A stretch of 64,000 bases of DNA from Jatrophihabitans endophyticus (GCF_900129455.1 NZ_FQVU01000003.1:372001-436000), one strand, 5' to 3'; counted from the first letter of the stretch, positions 1 to 9,077 are shown. Notes: generated from the letters alone by a model not told the origin. Translations and numbers: made by a program.

Positions 1-333
1 GAGGCCGCGCACCCGGACGCCAACATCATCTTCGGTGCCGTCATCGACGACACCCTGGGCGACGAGGTCAAGGTGACGGTGATCGCCGCGGGCTTCGACT
101 CGGGCCAGCTGCCCTACAAGAAGGTCGACATCCGGCGGGAGCCGGCGGCGCAGAACCGCTCGGGCGGCGGATCGAGCGCGGTGCAGGCCGAGGCCCCGAC
201 GACGCCGTACCAGGCGCCCGCCGAGGCCACCCGGGCCGAGATCCCGTCCGCCGCGGCGGCGGCCAACGGCGCGCGCCGCGGCTCGCTCGACCTCGACGAC
301 GACCTCGACGTGCCCGACTTCCTCAAGTCCTGA
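1..333 (+). CDS. ftsZ: Cell division GTPase FtsZ, C-terminal part
   Basis: This is the 3' end of ftsZ; the gene enters from the left edge in frame 1 and the first 110 codons seen here end at a TGA. The visible part begins inside the C-terminal FtsZ domain, with the family sequence around [10 protein letters not shown] followed by [15 protein letters not shown] low-complexity linker rich in Ala, Pro and Gly follows, then the conserved actinobacterial tail DLDVPDFLK, which binds partners such as SepF. FtsZ polymerises at mid-cell as the Z-ring. SepF, which ties FtsZ to the membrane in actinobacteria, is encoded two genes downstream, so the usual division cluster is intact here. Confidence 0.97.
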   Translation, partial: EAAHPDANIIFGAVIDDTLGDEVKVTVIAAGFDSGQLPYKKVDIRREPAAQNRSGGGSSAVQAEAPTTPYQAPAEATRAEIPSAAAAANGARRGSLDLDDDLDVPDFLKS

Positions 334-390
334 TCGTCGGCGGTGCGCCCGCGCACCGCCGACCCGAGCAACGACAGGTGGCGCAGCACC

Positions 391-1125
391 GTGACCCCGC
401 ACGGCGGCGAGCGTGATGCCGAGATCGTCGGCGCCCTCGGCGCGGTCCGCGCCCGGATCGCGCGCGCGTGCCAGGACGCGGGGCGCGACCCGCAGTCGGT
501 GACCCTCGTCGCGGTGACCAAGACGCGCCCCGCGAGCGACGTCGCCGTGCTGGCCCGCCTCGGCGTCCACGACGTCGGGGAGAGCAAGGACCAGGAGGCG
601 CGCGCGAAGATCGCCGAGCTCGGCGACCTCGGCGTCGATCCGGCCGCCCTGCGCTGGCACGTCGTCGGCCAGCTGCAGTCCAACAAGGCCCGCAGCGTCG
701 TCTCCTACGCCCATGCCGTGCACTCGCTCGACCGCCCGAAGCTCGTCCGCGCCCTCGCCGACGCCGTCGACGCCGCGGGGGGACGTGACGAGCCGCTGCA
801 CGTCTTCGTCCAGGTGAGCCTGGACGGCGACCCGCAGCGCGGCGGGGTGCCGCAGGCCGGTCTCGCCGAGCTGGTCGACGCCGTCGCCGCCCGCCCGCAG
901 CTTCGCCTGCGTGGCCTCATGGCCGTCCCGCCGCGCGGGGAGGACCCGCAGCGTGCGTTCGCACGGCTGGCCGAGCTGGCGGCCGGTGTGCGGGCCGACC
1001 ACCCGCGGGCGGACGCGCTCTCGGCCGGCATGAGCGACGACCTCGACGCAGCGGTGCGGCACGGGGCGACACATGTGCGTGTCGGCTCGGCGTTGCTCGG
1101 CCGTCGGGACCCCGTTTTCGGCTAG
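391..1125 (+). CDS. yggS: YggS/PLPBP family pyridoxal-phosphate homeostasis protein
   Basis: A 244-residue TIM-barrel PLP-binding protein of the YggS/PROSC family, which buffers PLP and has no known catalytic reaction. The PLP lysine is probably K44 in VAVTKT. The motif GESKDQEA occupies the place of the usual GENRVQEA, and [13 protein letters not shown] is the family's second signature. I prefer the GTG at 391, which has AGGTGG ten bases upstream. A GTG at 343 also opens the frame but has a poor ribosome site and adds an unlike leader. The gene lies between ftsZ and sepF, as in other actinobacteria, but the pgeF gene often found between ftsZ and yggS is missing. Confidence 0.9.
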   Translation: MTPHGGERDAEIVGALGAVRARIARACQDAGRDPQSVTLVAVTKTRPASDVAVLARLGVHDVGESKDQEARAKIAELGDLGVDPAALRWHVVGQLQSNKARSVVSYAHAVHSLDRPKLVRALADAVDAAGGRDEPLHVFVQVSLDGDPQRGGVPQAGLAELVDAVAARPQLRLRGLMAVPPRGEDPQRAFARLAELAAGVRADHPRADALSAGMSDDLDAAVRHGATHVRVGSALLGRRDPVFG

Positions 1126-1171
1126 CGTCCGATCCGACTCAAGTCAGTGTCACGGTTCACCAGGAGGACCA

Positions 1172-1708
1172 ATGCCCGGAGCGATGCACCGTATGGGCGT
1201 CTATCTCGGTCTCGTCGAGGACGACGAGTACGCCGACGCCGACGGCTACGGGCAGGCGGCCGAGCGGGCGCCGGCTCGTCGCGACGACCACGCCGAGCCG
1301 CGCTACGGGCGCGAGACCCACGCCGAGTACTCGCGCGAGCTCGACCGTGACCACCGTGAGCAGCGCGACTTCCGCGACGCGGGCGACTACGACGACGCCC
1401 AGGTCGGCTACGCCGACGACTTCGCCGGCCCGTCGTACCAGATCACCGCGCTGCATCCGCGCACGTACAACGAGGCGCGCACCATCGGCGAGCACTTCCG
1501 CAAGAGCACGCCGGTGATCATGAACCTGTCCGAGATGGACGACGCGGACGCGAAACGACTCGTCGACTTCGCCGCCGGGCTCACCTTCGGCCTGCACGGG
1601 CGCATCGAGCGGGTCACCGCCAAGGTGTTCCTGCTCAGCCCGCACAACGTGAGCGTGACCGCCCAGGACAAGCAGCGCATCGAGAACGGCTTCTTCAACC
1701 AGAGCTGA
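1172..1708 (+). CDS. sepF: Cell division protein SepF
   Basis: A 178-residue SepF. Residues 1-12 ([12 protein letters not shown]) form the amphipathic membrane-anchoring helix. An acidic, Arg- and Asp-rich linker follows to about residue 85. The SepF core then runs to the C-terminus, with [33 protein letters not shown] and a final [12 protein letters not shown]. SepF anchors FtsZ to the membrane; actinobacteria lack FtsA, so it is expected to be essential. The start is fixed by AGGAGG at 1162-1167, five bases before the ATG. An in-frame upstream start would overlap yggS and lacks this site. Confidence 0.95.
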   Translation: MPGAMHRMGVYLGLVEDDEYADADGYGQAAERAPARRDDHAEPRYGRETHAEYSRELDRDHREQRDFRDAGDYDDAQVGYADDFAGPSYQITALHPRTYNEARTIGEHFRKSTPVIMNLSEMDDADAKRLVDFAAGLTFGLHGRIERVTAKVFLLSPHNVSVTAQDKQRIENGFFNQS

Positions 1709-1751
1709 TCCGGTCACCCGGTCCGCGATGACGAACGTCCGGCGACGGCCT

Positions 1752-1769
1752 GGCACCATTGACGGTGCC
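1752..1769 (+). terminator. Small hairpin after sepF
   Basis: GGCACC and GGTGCC form a 6-bp stem around a 6-base loop between sepF and yggT. There is no T-tract. It could be a weak terminator or an RNA-processing hairpin inside the division operon. Confidence 0.3.
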
Positions 1770-1850
1770 GGGCCGTTGTCCGGTCACCGGTGGCCGCGTT
1801 GACGGCGCAGGCGGTGCGCCCGAGGCGCACCCGACGGAAGGACACGTGCG

Positions 1851-2138
1851 ATGGCGCTGCTCTGGGGCGTCGTCGGCTATGCCCTGTGGGTCTACATCCT
1901 GCTCGTCCTGGCGCGCGTCGTCGTCGAGTGGGTGCGGCAGTTCGCGCGGTCCTGGCGCCCGGCGGGCACCGCGGCGATCGGCGTGGAACTGGTCTACTCG
2001 GCGACCGATCCACCGATCCGACTGCTACGCCGATTGGTCCCGCCGCTCCAGCTCGGTACTGTAAGCCTCGACTTGAGCGTCATCATCCTGTTGATCGTGC
2101 TGATCGTCGCGCGACTGGTTGCCCTGACGTTCGCGTGA
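1851..2138 (+). CDS. yggT: YggT family membrane protein
   Basis: A 95-residue YggT protein with two hydrophobic segments, about residues 3-25 and 72-94, around a basic loop. The family pattern is visible in YILLVLARVVVEWV and in the loop with TDPPIRLLRRLVPP. YggT proteins are small inner-membrane proteins next to sepF in most Gram-positive division clusters; a role in septal or osmotic functions is suspected but the biochemistry is unknown. GGAAGGA at 1836-1842 precedes the ATG. Its position between sepF and wag31 is the canonical actinobacterial order. Confidence 0.92.
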   Translation: MALLWGVVGYALWVYILLVLARVVVEWVRQFARSWRPAGTAAIGVELVYSATDPPIRLLRRLVPPLQLGTVSLDLSVIILLIVLIVARLVALTFA

Positions 2139-2207
2139 CCGCCCCACCGAGTGACCTGCTGAACCGCCCGACGAAGTGCCCCGCGACGACCGTCCGAACG
2201 GCCTGCC

Positions 2208-2213
2208 TAGGAT
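2208..2213 (+). promoter_or_regulatory. Candidate -10 element of the wag31 promoter
   Basis: The 196-base gap between yggT and wag31 contains TAGGAT, a TANNNT-type actinobacterial -10, about 120 bases before the wag31 ATG. No strong -35 is evident. A separate wag31 promoter is common in this group, but this assignment is by motif only. Confidence 0.35.
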
Positions 2214-2334
2214 CGACCGGAACGCCGTCACACCGCTCCAACGCAGTACCGCGCAAACCCGCGCGGCCCACGTCCCGCACCGCACCACGACCAGCGATCG
2301 CGATCGGCTCGCGACAAGCACATGAGGTGACCGA

Positions 2335-3291
2335 ATGCCGCTGACTCCCGCCGAAGTTCACAACGTCGCCTTCAAGAAACCGCCGATCGGCAAGCGGGGT
2401 TACGACGAGGAAGAGGTCGACGCGTTCCTCGACATCGTCGAGGTCGAGCTCGCCCGCCTGATCGAGGAGAACAACGACCTGCGAGCCCGCGGCGGCTCGG
2501 GGCAGCAGCCGGCCCCGGCCCAGCAGGGCGGCGGCGCCGACCCGGCCGAGCTCGACGCCGCGCGTGAGGACGCCAACCGCGCCCGCGAGGAGAACGGCCG
2601 ACTGCAGAACCGCGTCGGCGAGCTGGAGCGCGCCCTCAACCAGGGCAAGAACGGCGCCCAGCAGCAGGTCGTGCAGCTGCAGCAGCAGATCTCGCAGCTC
2701 GAGCAGCAGCTCAACGAGAACCGCGGGCAGCTCGAGCAGGCGCAGGCCCAGGCCGCCGAGGCGCAGCAGGCCGCGGCCGAGGCGCAGCAGAACGCCGCCG
2801 AGCAGCCGCAGCAGGCGCAGCCGGCCGAGCAGGCCGCCCCGGCGCCGTCGGACCACACCCAGCAGGCGGTGCAGATGCTCGCGCTGGCGCAGCAGACCGC
2901 CGACCAGCACCTCGCGCAGGCCAAGGCCGAGGCCGAGCGGCTCGTCGGCGACGCGCAGTCGACGGCGAAGACCACGGTCGACGACGCCAACGAGCGTTCG
3001 ACCCGCCAGATCTCCGACGCCGAGACCCGCGCCAAGCAGCTGGACGAGGAGAGCTCGGCCCGCGCCCAGCAGACGGTCCAGGAGGCCGAGCAGCGCGCCA
3101 CGGCGATCTCCAACCAGCTCGAGCAGCGCAAGAGCGCGCTGGAGCGGCGCCTGGAGGAGCTGCGCACCTTCGAGCGCGAGTACCGGACCCGGCTCAAGAG
3201 CTACCTCGAGTCGCAGCTGCGCGACCTCGACGCGAGCGGCAAGGCCGAGCCCGCGAGCAGCGGCGACATGGTCGACGCCCAGCAGGGCTGA
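2335..3291 (+). CDS. wag31: Polar growth protein DivIVA/Wag31
   Basis: A 318-residue DivIVA. The N-terminal lipid-binding domain (residues 1-60) shows [32 protein letters not shown] long Gln-, Ala- and Glu-rich coiled coil runs to about residue 160, with many QQ and EQ steps. A Pro/Gln/Ala spacer follows to about residue 185, and a second Glu/Arg/Ala coiled coil runs to near the end. DivIVA senses negative membrane curvature and recruits the polar cell-wall machinery in actinobacteria. GAGGTGA ends four bases before the ATG. It is the last gene of the division cluster and marks a polar-growing bacterium. Confidence 0.95.
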   Translation: MPLTPAEVHNVAFKKPPIGKRGYDEEEVDAFLDIVEVELARLIEENNDLRARGGSGQQPAPAQQGGGADPAELDAAREDANRAREENGRLQNRVGELERALNQGKNGAQQQVVQLQQQISQLEQQLNENRGQLEQAQAQAAEAQQAAAEAQQNAAEQPQQAQPAEQAAPAPSDHTQQAVQMLALAQQTADQHLAQAKAEAERLVGDAQSTAKTTVDDANERSTRQISDAETRAKQLDEESSARAQQTVQEAEQRATAISNQLEQRKSALERRLEELRTFEREYRTRLKSYLESQLRDLDASGKAEPASSGDMVDAQQG

Positions 3292-3449
3292 CCGTCCCGC
3301 CGTCCCGGCACCACGCACGTCCCGTCCGCCGCAGCGCCCGTCCCGGGTGCTGCGGCGGCGGCGTCTGTGCCGCCGGCCCGTCACCTCGCGGTGCCCTCGG
3401 GTACGTTCCCGATGACGCCGCCCGCCCCGGACTGTGGGAGTGACTCTCG

Positions 3450-5408
3450 ATGCTGCTCATCGGCCTACTCGTCGTGGCGGTCGCCTGCGTCATCGTGGGG
3501 GTCGTCACCGGCCAGGCCGCGTGGTTGATCGCCTCACTCGTGGCGAGCGTCCTCGCCGCGGCGGTGCTCGTCCGCTCGTATCTCGTCCTGCAGCGCAGGC
3601 GCACCGCGAAGCGGCAGGACAAGGCCGAGCGGCGTGCGGCCAAGGCGTCCCGGGCAGGCGCCGACCGGTCGTCGCGACGGGCGGGATCGTCCGCCGTGAG
3701 CGGTGATGCCGCCGTCGATGCGGCCGGCGGTGGCGCGGCCGACGGTGGTGTGGCCGGCGGTACCGACGACGACGTCGTGGTCGTCGACGGCAAGCCGGAC
3801 TACCACCGCGTCGGCTGCCCGCGGCTGCGCGACGAGACCACGATCGCCATCCCGCGGTCCCAGGCGCTGGCGGACGGCTTCGCCGCGTGCGGCGTCTGCA
3901 CGCCCAGTGCCCCGGACGGCTCCGAGGCCGGGCAGCAGGCCGCGCCGGCCGCGGTGAGCCTGGCCAAGGACGCCGGGACCGGGGCGGACGCCCAGGTCTG
4001 GGTGGCCGACGGCTATCCGGAGTACCACGTCGAGGGCTGCGGCGAGCTCGGCGGTCTCGACGCCGAGCCGGTCCCGTACTCGCAGGCCGTCGAGGACGGC
4101 TTCCAGCCCTGCGTGGTGTGCAACCCGGACGCCACCCGCGGGGTCGCGCCGACGACCCCGCCCCCGGCGGCGACGGACCGGCCCGACGACACCGGCGCCG
4201 GCGACCGGCCCGGCCGCGACGACGACCTGGTCTGGGTGGCCGACGGCTTCCCGGACTACCACCGCGACGGCTGCGCCCGGCTCGCCGACCACAGCGACGA
4301 GGCCGTCCCGCGCGAGCAGGCGGTCGAGGACGGCTTCACGCCCTGCGCGGTGTGCCGTCCGGAGGACGCCGAGCCCGCCCTGCACGCCGTCGACGGGGGC
4401 GGCGATGTTGCCGCCGACGACCGTGGTGACGACGACCGTGACGACGACGACCGTGGTGCGGCGGCTGGTAGCGGAACGGCGAGCGTTGCCGCTGCCGGCG
4501 GCGGCGACGCGGCCGGTCGCCAGGTGTGGGTCGTCGACGGCTTCCCCGACTACCACCGCGAGAACTGCTCGGCGATCGCGGCGCTCGATCACGAGCCGGT
4601 CCCGCACGAGCAGGCGGTCGAGGACGGTTTCGCGCCGTGCTCGGTGTGCCGCCCCGAGGAGCCGGCGGCACGCGACGTCGTCGTCGTCGACGGTCTGCCG
4701 GACTACCACCTGCCCGGGTGTGCGGCGCTGGCCGGCCTGCCCGAGGAGACGGTTCCGCACGAGCAGGCGGTCGAGGACGGTTTCGCGCCGTGCTCGGTGT
4801 GCCGGCCCGAGGGTGCCGGCCCCGGTGACACGGTAACGGTCGGGCACCCCCCCGCGGCTCCGGGCGGCGAGCCCGACGCGGAGCGCGCCGTACCGCCCGC
4901 GGCGGAGCCCGATGCGGGGATCGCCCTCGTCGCCGACGCGCCGGTTGACGACGCGGCCGACGACGCGGCCGCCGACGTCCTCGTCGTCGACGGTCACCCC
5001 GACTTCCACCGCGCCGGTTGCGCGCGGCTCTTGGGGCTCGAGGAGGAGTCGATCCCGCGCGACCAGGCGCTCGAGGACGGCTTCGCGCCGTGCCCGGCCT
5101 GCCAGCCCGACGGCGCGCCCCTGGCCGTCACTCCCGTCGCGCCGGGTGTCCCGGCCGTGCCGGTGACGACCGCGACCGCGCCGGCGGAACCGGCCGCGCA
5201 GCTGGAACCGGAGCCCGAGCCGGCGCCTGCGGTGCAGTCGGAGCCGGCCCCGGCCACGCGCGGCGACTCGCAGGTCTGGGTGGTCGAGGGCCGCCCCCGC
5301 TACCACCAGCAGGACTGCCTGATCATCAAGGGACGCGCAGCGCGGCCGATGCCGGAGCAGGCCGCCGTCGACGACGGCTTCCTGCCCTGCTCGCTGTGCC
5401 AGCGGTAG
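3450..5408 (+). CDS. Membrane-anchored protein with seven CCCH (predicted zinc) modules
   Basis: A 652-residue protein of unknown function. Two hydrophobic segments (about residues 1-20 and 22-47) are followed by a basic stretch, so the rest is probably cytoplasmic. It then carries seven copies of a ~44-residue module at about residues 109-150, 183-226, 261-304, 359-402, 410-453, 510-553 and 609-652. Every copy has V-x-V-[VA]-[DE]-G-x-P-x-[YF]-H-x3-C-x23-C-x2-C with exact spacing, and most contain QAVEDGFxPC. The linkers are Ala/Pro/Asp-rich. The module resembles the small Cys/His units, likened to the Ada metal site, found at the ends of some bacterial hydrolases. One His and three Cys per unit suggest one Zn2+ each. 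GGGAGTGA precedes the ATG. It is monocistronic between wag31 and ileS. Confidence 0.85.
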   Translation: MLLIGLLVVAVACVIVGVVTGQAAWLIASLVASVLAAAVLVRSYLVLQRRRTAKRQDKAERRAAKASRAGADRSSRRAGSSAVSGDAAVDAAGGGAADGGVAGGTDDDVVVVDGKPDYHRVGCPRLRDETTIAIPRSQALADGFAACGVCTPSAPDGSEAGQQAAPAAVSLAKDAGTGADAQVWVADGYPEYHVEGCGELGGLDAEPVPYSQAVEDGFQPCVVCNPDATRGVAPTTPPPAATDRPDDTGAGDRPGRDDDLVWVADGFPDYHRDGCARLADHSDEAVPREQAVEDGFTPCAVCRPEDAEPALHAVDGGGDVAADDRGDDDRDDDDRGAAAGSGTASVAAAGGGDAAGRQVWVVDGFPDYHRENCSAIAALDHEPVPHEQAVEDGFAPCSVCRPEEPAARDVVVVDGLPDYHLPGCAALAGLPEETVPHEQAVEDGFAPCSVCRPEGAGPGDTVTVGHPPAAPGGEPDAERAVPPAAEPDAGIALVADAPVDDAADDAAADVLVVDGHPDFHRAGCARLLGLEEESIPRDQALEDGFAPCPACQPDGAPLAVTPVAPGVPAVPVTTATAPAEPAAQLEPEPEPAPAVQSEPAPATRGDSQVWVVEGRPRYHQQDCLIIKGRAARPMPEQAAVDDGFLPCSLCQR

Positions 5409-5419
5409 CGACAGTCCCA

Positions 5420-5477
5420 CTTCCTCGGCGAGTTGGTTGATCAACAGGCCTGTTGATCAACCAACTCGCCGAGGAAG
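5420..5477. terminator. 58-bp perfect palindrome between convergent genes
   Basis: Two 29-base arms meet with no loop, centred between 5448 and 5449, and every base pair matches. It fills the gap between the stop of the seven-module protein and the stop of ileS on the other strand, so it probably acts as a bidirectional terminator. There are no T-tracts. The centre is AT-richer than the surroundings (GTTGATCAAC steps). Confidence 0.75.
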
Positions 5478-5480
5478 GCG

Positions 5481-8400
5481 TCAGGTTGCGGCGCGGCGCA
5501 GCCAGACGGTGAGGCCGAGCTCGGCGTCCTCGACCCGGTGGGCGTCCTCGTCCGGCTCGCCCTCGGTCAGGGTGGTCGCGAGCACCTCGCGAGCGAACTG
5601 GTCGGCGTGCCTACGGATCGCCTCGGCCGGGTCGGGCGACCCGCCGACCCGCCACCAGAGCTCGATGCGGTCGGTGACGTCGAGGCCGGCGTTCTTGCGG
5701 GCGTCCTGCACCGTGCGCACGATCTCGCGGAACAACCCCGCCAGGCGCAGTTCATGGGTCAGCTCGAGGTCGAGTGCGACGGTGTCCGAGCCGTCCGACG
5801 CGACGGCCCACCCCGAGCGCGGCGTCTCGGCGACGACCACCATCTCGCCGGCGATCGGCAGCGTCTCGCCGTCGAGCTCGACGCTCGCCGTACCGGCCCG
5901 GTAGGCCGCGACGAACGCGTCGGCGTCGGCGGCGTGGATCGCGTTCGCGACCGCCTGCGTCCGCTTGCCGAACGCTCGGCCGAGCTCGCGGAAGTTGGCC
6001 TTGACCGAGAGCTGCACGAGCTCGCCGGTGTCACCGAGATCGGCGAGCTCGACGACGTTGAGCTCGTCGCGGACCTGGTCCTGCAGACCCGCGGGCAGGG
6101 CGGCCCACCCCGGCGCCGAGATCAGTGCCTGACCCAGTGGCTGCCGCGTCCTCACCTTGGAGTCGGCGCGGGCGGAGCGGCCGAGCTCGACGAGGCGGCG
6201 TACCAGCGCGACCTGCTCGGCCAGCGTGGCGTCGACCTGGGCCGCGTCCTGCTCCGGCCAGGTGGCGAGGTGCACCGAGTCGACGGCGCCGGTGGCGGCG
6301 TAGAGGGCCTGCCACACCTGCTCGGTGACGAAGGGGACGAACGGGGCCAGCAACCGGGTGAGGACGTCGAGGCACTCGTGCAGCGTGGCGAGTGCAGCGT
6401 CGTCACCGTCCCAGAAGCGACGGCGCGAGCGCCGCACGTACCAGTTCGACAGGTCGTCGACGTACGCGGCGAGCGCCTTGCCCGCCCGGGCGGTGTCGAA
6501 GCGCTCCAGGGCGTCGTCGACCTCGCCGGCGACGCGGTGCACCTCGGACAGCGCCCAGCGGTCCAGGACGGTGGGCTCACCCGTCGCCCCGCCGGGCGTC
6601 CAGTCGTTGGCGCGCGCGTAGAGGGACTGGAAGGAGGCGACCGACCAGTACGTCCGCACGACCTTCGAGGCGATCTCCTCCAACGCCTTGTGCCCCACCC
6701 GGCGCGACGACCATGGCGAGCCGCTGCACAGCATGAACCAGCGCAGCGCGTCGGCGCCGTGCCGGTCCATCAGCGGGATCGGTTCGAGGATGTTGCCCAG
6801 GTGCTTGCTCATCTTGCGGCCGTCCTCGGCGAGGATGTGGCCGAGGCAGACGACGTTGCGGTACGAGGACTGCTCGAACACGAGCGTCCCCACCGCCATG
6901 AGCGAGTAGAACCAGCCGCGGGTCTGGTCGATCGCCTCGCAGATGAAGTCGGCCGGGTAGGCCGCCTTCGCGGCATCGGCGTTGCGGTACGGCGCGCCGA
7001 ACTGCGCGAAGGGCATGGAGCCGGAGTCGAACCAGGCGTCGATCACCTGCGGCACGCGACGGTAGGTGCCCTCCTGGCCGGCGACGGTGAAGGTGACGTC
7101 GTCGACGAACGGCCGGTGCGGATCGGTGAGCTCGACACCGGACAGCTGCTGCAGTTCGGCCAGCGATCCGACGCAGATCTCCCTGCCCGGGTCGGCGTCG
7201 TTGCGCCAGACGGGCAGGGGAGTGCCCCAGTAGCGGTCGCGCGACAGCGCCCAGTCGATGTTGTTGTCCAGCCAGTCGCCGTAGCGGCCGTGCTTGATGG
7301 TCGCCGGGAACCAGTTCGTCGCCTCGTTCTGGGCGAGGAGCTCGTCCTTCACGGCGGTGGTGCGGATGTACCAGGACGGCAGCGCGTAGTACATCAGCGG
7401 TGTGTGGCAACGCCAGCAGTGCGGGTAGCTGTGCTCGTAGGCGACGTGCCGGAAGAGCAAGCCGCGCTGGGTCAGCTCGCGGACGATGGTCTCGTCGGCG
7501 TCCTTGAAGAACTGCCCACCGACGACCGGGAGCTCGGCGGCGAAGTGGCCGTCGGCCTCGACCGGGTTCACGATCGGCAGGCCGTTCGCGCGGCAGAGCG
7601 CAAAGTCCTCGGCACCGAACGCCGGCGCCTCGTGCACCACCCCCGTGCCGTCGTCGGTCGTGACGAAGTCGGCGGCCAGCACGGTGTGCACGGCCGCGTC
7701 GGTGTCGCCGAAGTCCACCCAGTCGAACGGTCGCGCGTACGGGGTGCCGACCAGGTCGGTGCCGGCGACGGTCTCGAGCACCTCCGCGTCATCGCCGAGC
7801 ACCTTCGCGCGCAGGGCAGCCGCGACGACGACGGGTCCGCCGTCGGCCGCTCGGGCGACGACGTACTCCACGCCGGGGTTCACCGCGGCCGCGGTGTTCG
7901 ACACGAGCGTCCACGGCGTCGTCGTCCAGATGAGCAGCGCGACGCCGGGGTGGCGTTCGGCGAGCCCGCCGGCGCGGACGGGGAAACGGACGTAGACCGA
8001 CGGGTCGGTGACGTCCTCGTAACCCTGCGCGACCTCGTGGTCGCTCAATCCCGTCCCGCAGCGCGGGCAGTACGGCGCGACGCGGAAGTCCTCGACGAGC
8101 AGACCCTTGTCGTAGATGGTCTTCAGCGCCCACCACACCGACTCGACGTAGTCGGGGGTCATCGTCCAGTAGGCGTTGTCGTAGTCGGCCCAGTAGCCCA
8201 TGCGCTCGCTCATGGCGAGGAACGCGTCGACGTGGCGCTGCACGTTCTCCCGGCAGGCGGCGTTGAACTCGGCGATGCCGTAGTTCTCGATGTCGGGTTT
8301 GCCGGTGAAGCCGAGCTCCTTCTCGACGGCCAGCTCGACGGGCAGGCCGTGGCAGTCCCACCCCGCCTGGCGGGGGACGTGGTAGCCCTTCATCGTCCGC

Positions 8401-8636
8401 CATCGCGGGAAGACGTCCTTGAACACGCGGGCCTCGACGTGGTGGGTGCCGGGCATGCCGTTCGCCGTGGGCGGGCCCTCGTAGAACGTCCAGGCCGGGC
8501 CGTCGGCGGTGGCGTCGAGGCTGCGCTCGAAGACCGTCCGCTCGCGCCAGCCGGCGATGACCTCGCGGTCGAGGGCGGGCAGGTCGACGTGCGGCGTGAG
8601 CGGCCGGTAACCGGGCCGCTCTGGCGTGGTGGTCAT
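5481..8636 (-). CDS. ileS: Isoleucyl-tRNA synthetase
   Basis: A 1051-residue class Ia synthetase that charges tRNA-Ile with isoleucine. The HIGH-like signature is HHVE at about residues 65-68 and KMSKH lies at 608-612. A CPRCGTGLSDHEV unit and a CWRC pair sit in the editing and insertion region. The length and these features match the large eukaryote-like IleS of mycobacteria rather than the shorter E. coli form. I chose the ATG at 8636, with AAGGAG ten bases upstream; an in-frame ATG at 8690 lies inside the T-box motif and cannot be the start. Regulation is by the T-box leader immediately upstream. The gene converges on its neighbour with a perfect palindrome between them. Confidence 0.97.
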   Translation of the reverse strand: MTTTPERPGYRPLTPHVDLPALDREVIAGWRERTVFERSLDATADGPAWTFYEGPPTANGMPGTHHVEARVFKDVFPRWRTMKGYHVPRQAGWDCHGLPVELAVEKELGFTGKPDIENYGIAEFNAACRENVQRHVDAFLAMSERMGYWADYDNAYWTMTPDYVESVWWALKTIYDKGLLVEDFRVAPYCPRCGTGLSDHEVAQGYEDVTDPSVYVRFPVRAGGLAERHPGVALLIWTTTPWTLVSNTAAAVNPGVEYVVARAADGGPVVVAAALRAKVLGDDAEVLETVAGTDLVGTPYARPFDWVDFGDTDAAVHTVLAADFVTTDDGTGVVHEAPAFGAEDFALCRANGLPIVNPVEADGHFAAELPVVGGQFFKDADETIVRELTQRGLLFRHVAYEHSYPHCWRCHTPLMYYALPSWYIRTTAVKDELLAQNEATNWFPATIKHGRYGDWLDNNIDWALSRDRYWGTPLPVWRNDADPGREICVGSLAELQQLSGVELTDPHRPFVDDVTFTVAGQEGTYRRVPQVIDAWFDSGSMPFAQFGAPYRNADAAKAAYPADFICEAIDQTRGWFYSLMAVGTLVFEQSSYRNVVCLGHILAEDGRKMSKHLGNILEPIPLMDRHGADALRWFMLCSGSPWSSRRVGHKALEEIASKVVRTYWSVASFQSLYARANDWTPGGATGEPTVLDRWALSEVHRVAGEVDDALERFDTARAGKALAAYVDDLSNWYVRRSRRRFWDGDDAALATLHECLDVLTRLLAPFVPFVTEQVWQALYAATGAVDSVHLATWPEQDAAQVDATLAEQVALVRRLVELGRSARADSKVRTRQPLGQALISAPGWAALPAGLQDQVRDELNVVELADLGDTGELVQLSVKANFRELGRAFGKRTQAVANAIHAADADAFVAAYRAGTASVELDGETLPIAGEMVVVAETPRSGWAVASDGSDTVALDLELTHELRLAGLFREIVRTVQDARKNAGLDVTDRIELWWRVGGSPDPAEAIRRHADQFAREVLATTLTEGEPDEDAHRVEDAELGLTVWLRRAAT

Positions 8637-8894
8637 GTCGGTGGTGCTCCTTCGAGTCGTCGCGCAACCCGAGGGACGATGCGTGCGCACCGCGGTACCA
8701 CCCTCGTTGACCCCGCCAGGCGGTGCCCACTCGTTGTCGTGCGTCCGGGTCTAGTAGGGCGACGTCTCGTAGGGCGACGAACCCGTTCTTCCGGTGCTCG
8801 GAGGTGATTTCGCTGATCGGTCCTGGCCCCCGGGCTCACACCGTCCCCGGGTCGCTCTCGGCTGGTCGCCGGGCTACTCGTCCTCGTCCACGCA
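8637..8894 (-). ncRNA. T-box leader of ileS (translational type)
   Basis: The leader read on the minus strand contains the invariant T-box core GGGTGGTACCGCG at complement(8691..8704), inside a GAGGG...CCCTC helix. Further upstream is a Stem I region with GACGAGTAG and GGTGTGAGCC steps. An ATC triplet in AAATCACCTCCGAG (complement 8806..8808) is a plausible isoleucine specifier; a second ATC lies about ten bases upstream, so the choice is not certain. The ribosome site AAGGAG is followed directly by CACCACC, which can pair with the GGTGGT of the T-box core. Uncharged tRNA-Ile would release this sequestration. No terminator hairpin with T-tract is present, so control of translation is inferred, as known for actinobacterial ileS. 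The 5' end is set from a TACACT -10 at complement(8901..8906). Confidence 0.88.
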
Positions 8895-8900
8895 GCGCCG

Positions 8901-8906
8901 AGTGTA
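8901..8906 (-). promoter_or_regulatory. -10 element of the ileS leader
   Basis: TACACT on the minus strand fits the actinobacterial TANNNT -10 and would start the T-box RNA near 8894. No clear -35 is visible. Confidence 0.45.
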
Positions 8907-8997
8907 GCCACCGAGCGCGTGGTCGCGGCGGCCTCGTCGACGGGCGGCGGTCGCGGGGGTATCGGCGTGGGGAGTAGCGACGGCGTGGCGCGACTCA

Positions 8998-9003
8998 TAT
9001 CCT
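8998..9003 (+). promoter_or_regulatory. Candidate -10 of the DksA-like gene
   Basis: TATCCT lies 74 bases before the ATG at 9078. The rest of the gap between the T-box leader and this gene shows no other structure I can support. Confidence 0.35.
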
Positions 9004-9077
9004 GACCGCCTTTGCGGTCGCCAGCGGGGTGGCCGACACGCCAGCGGCCGGCACCGTCCGGCCGAGAAGAGGTGCCC

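Noticed and set aside
5538-8807. A 1089-codon open frame antisense to ileS
   Set aside because: It mirrors codon structure of the real gene on the other strand, has no domain pattern and covers the T-box. High G+C DNA gives such frames routinely.
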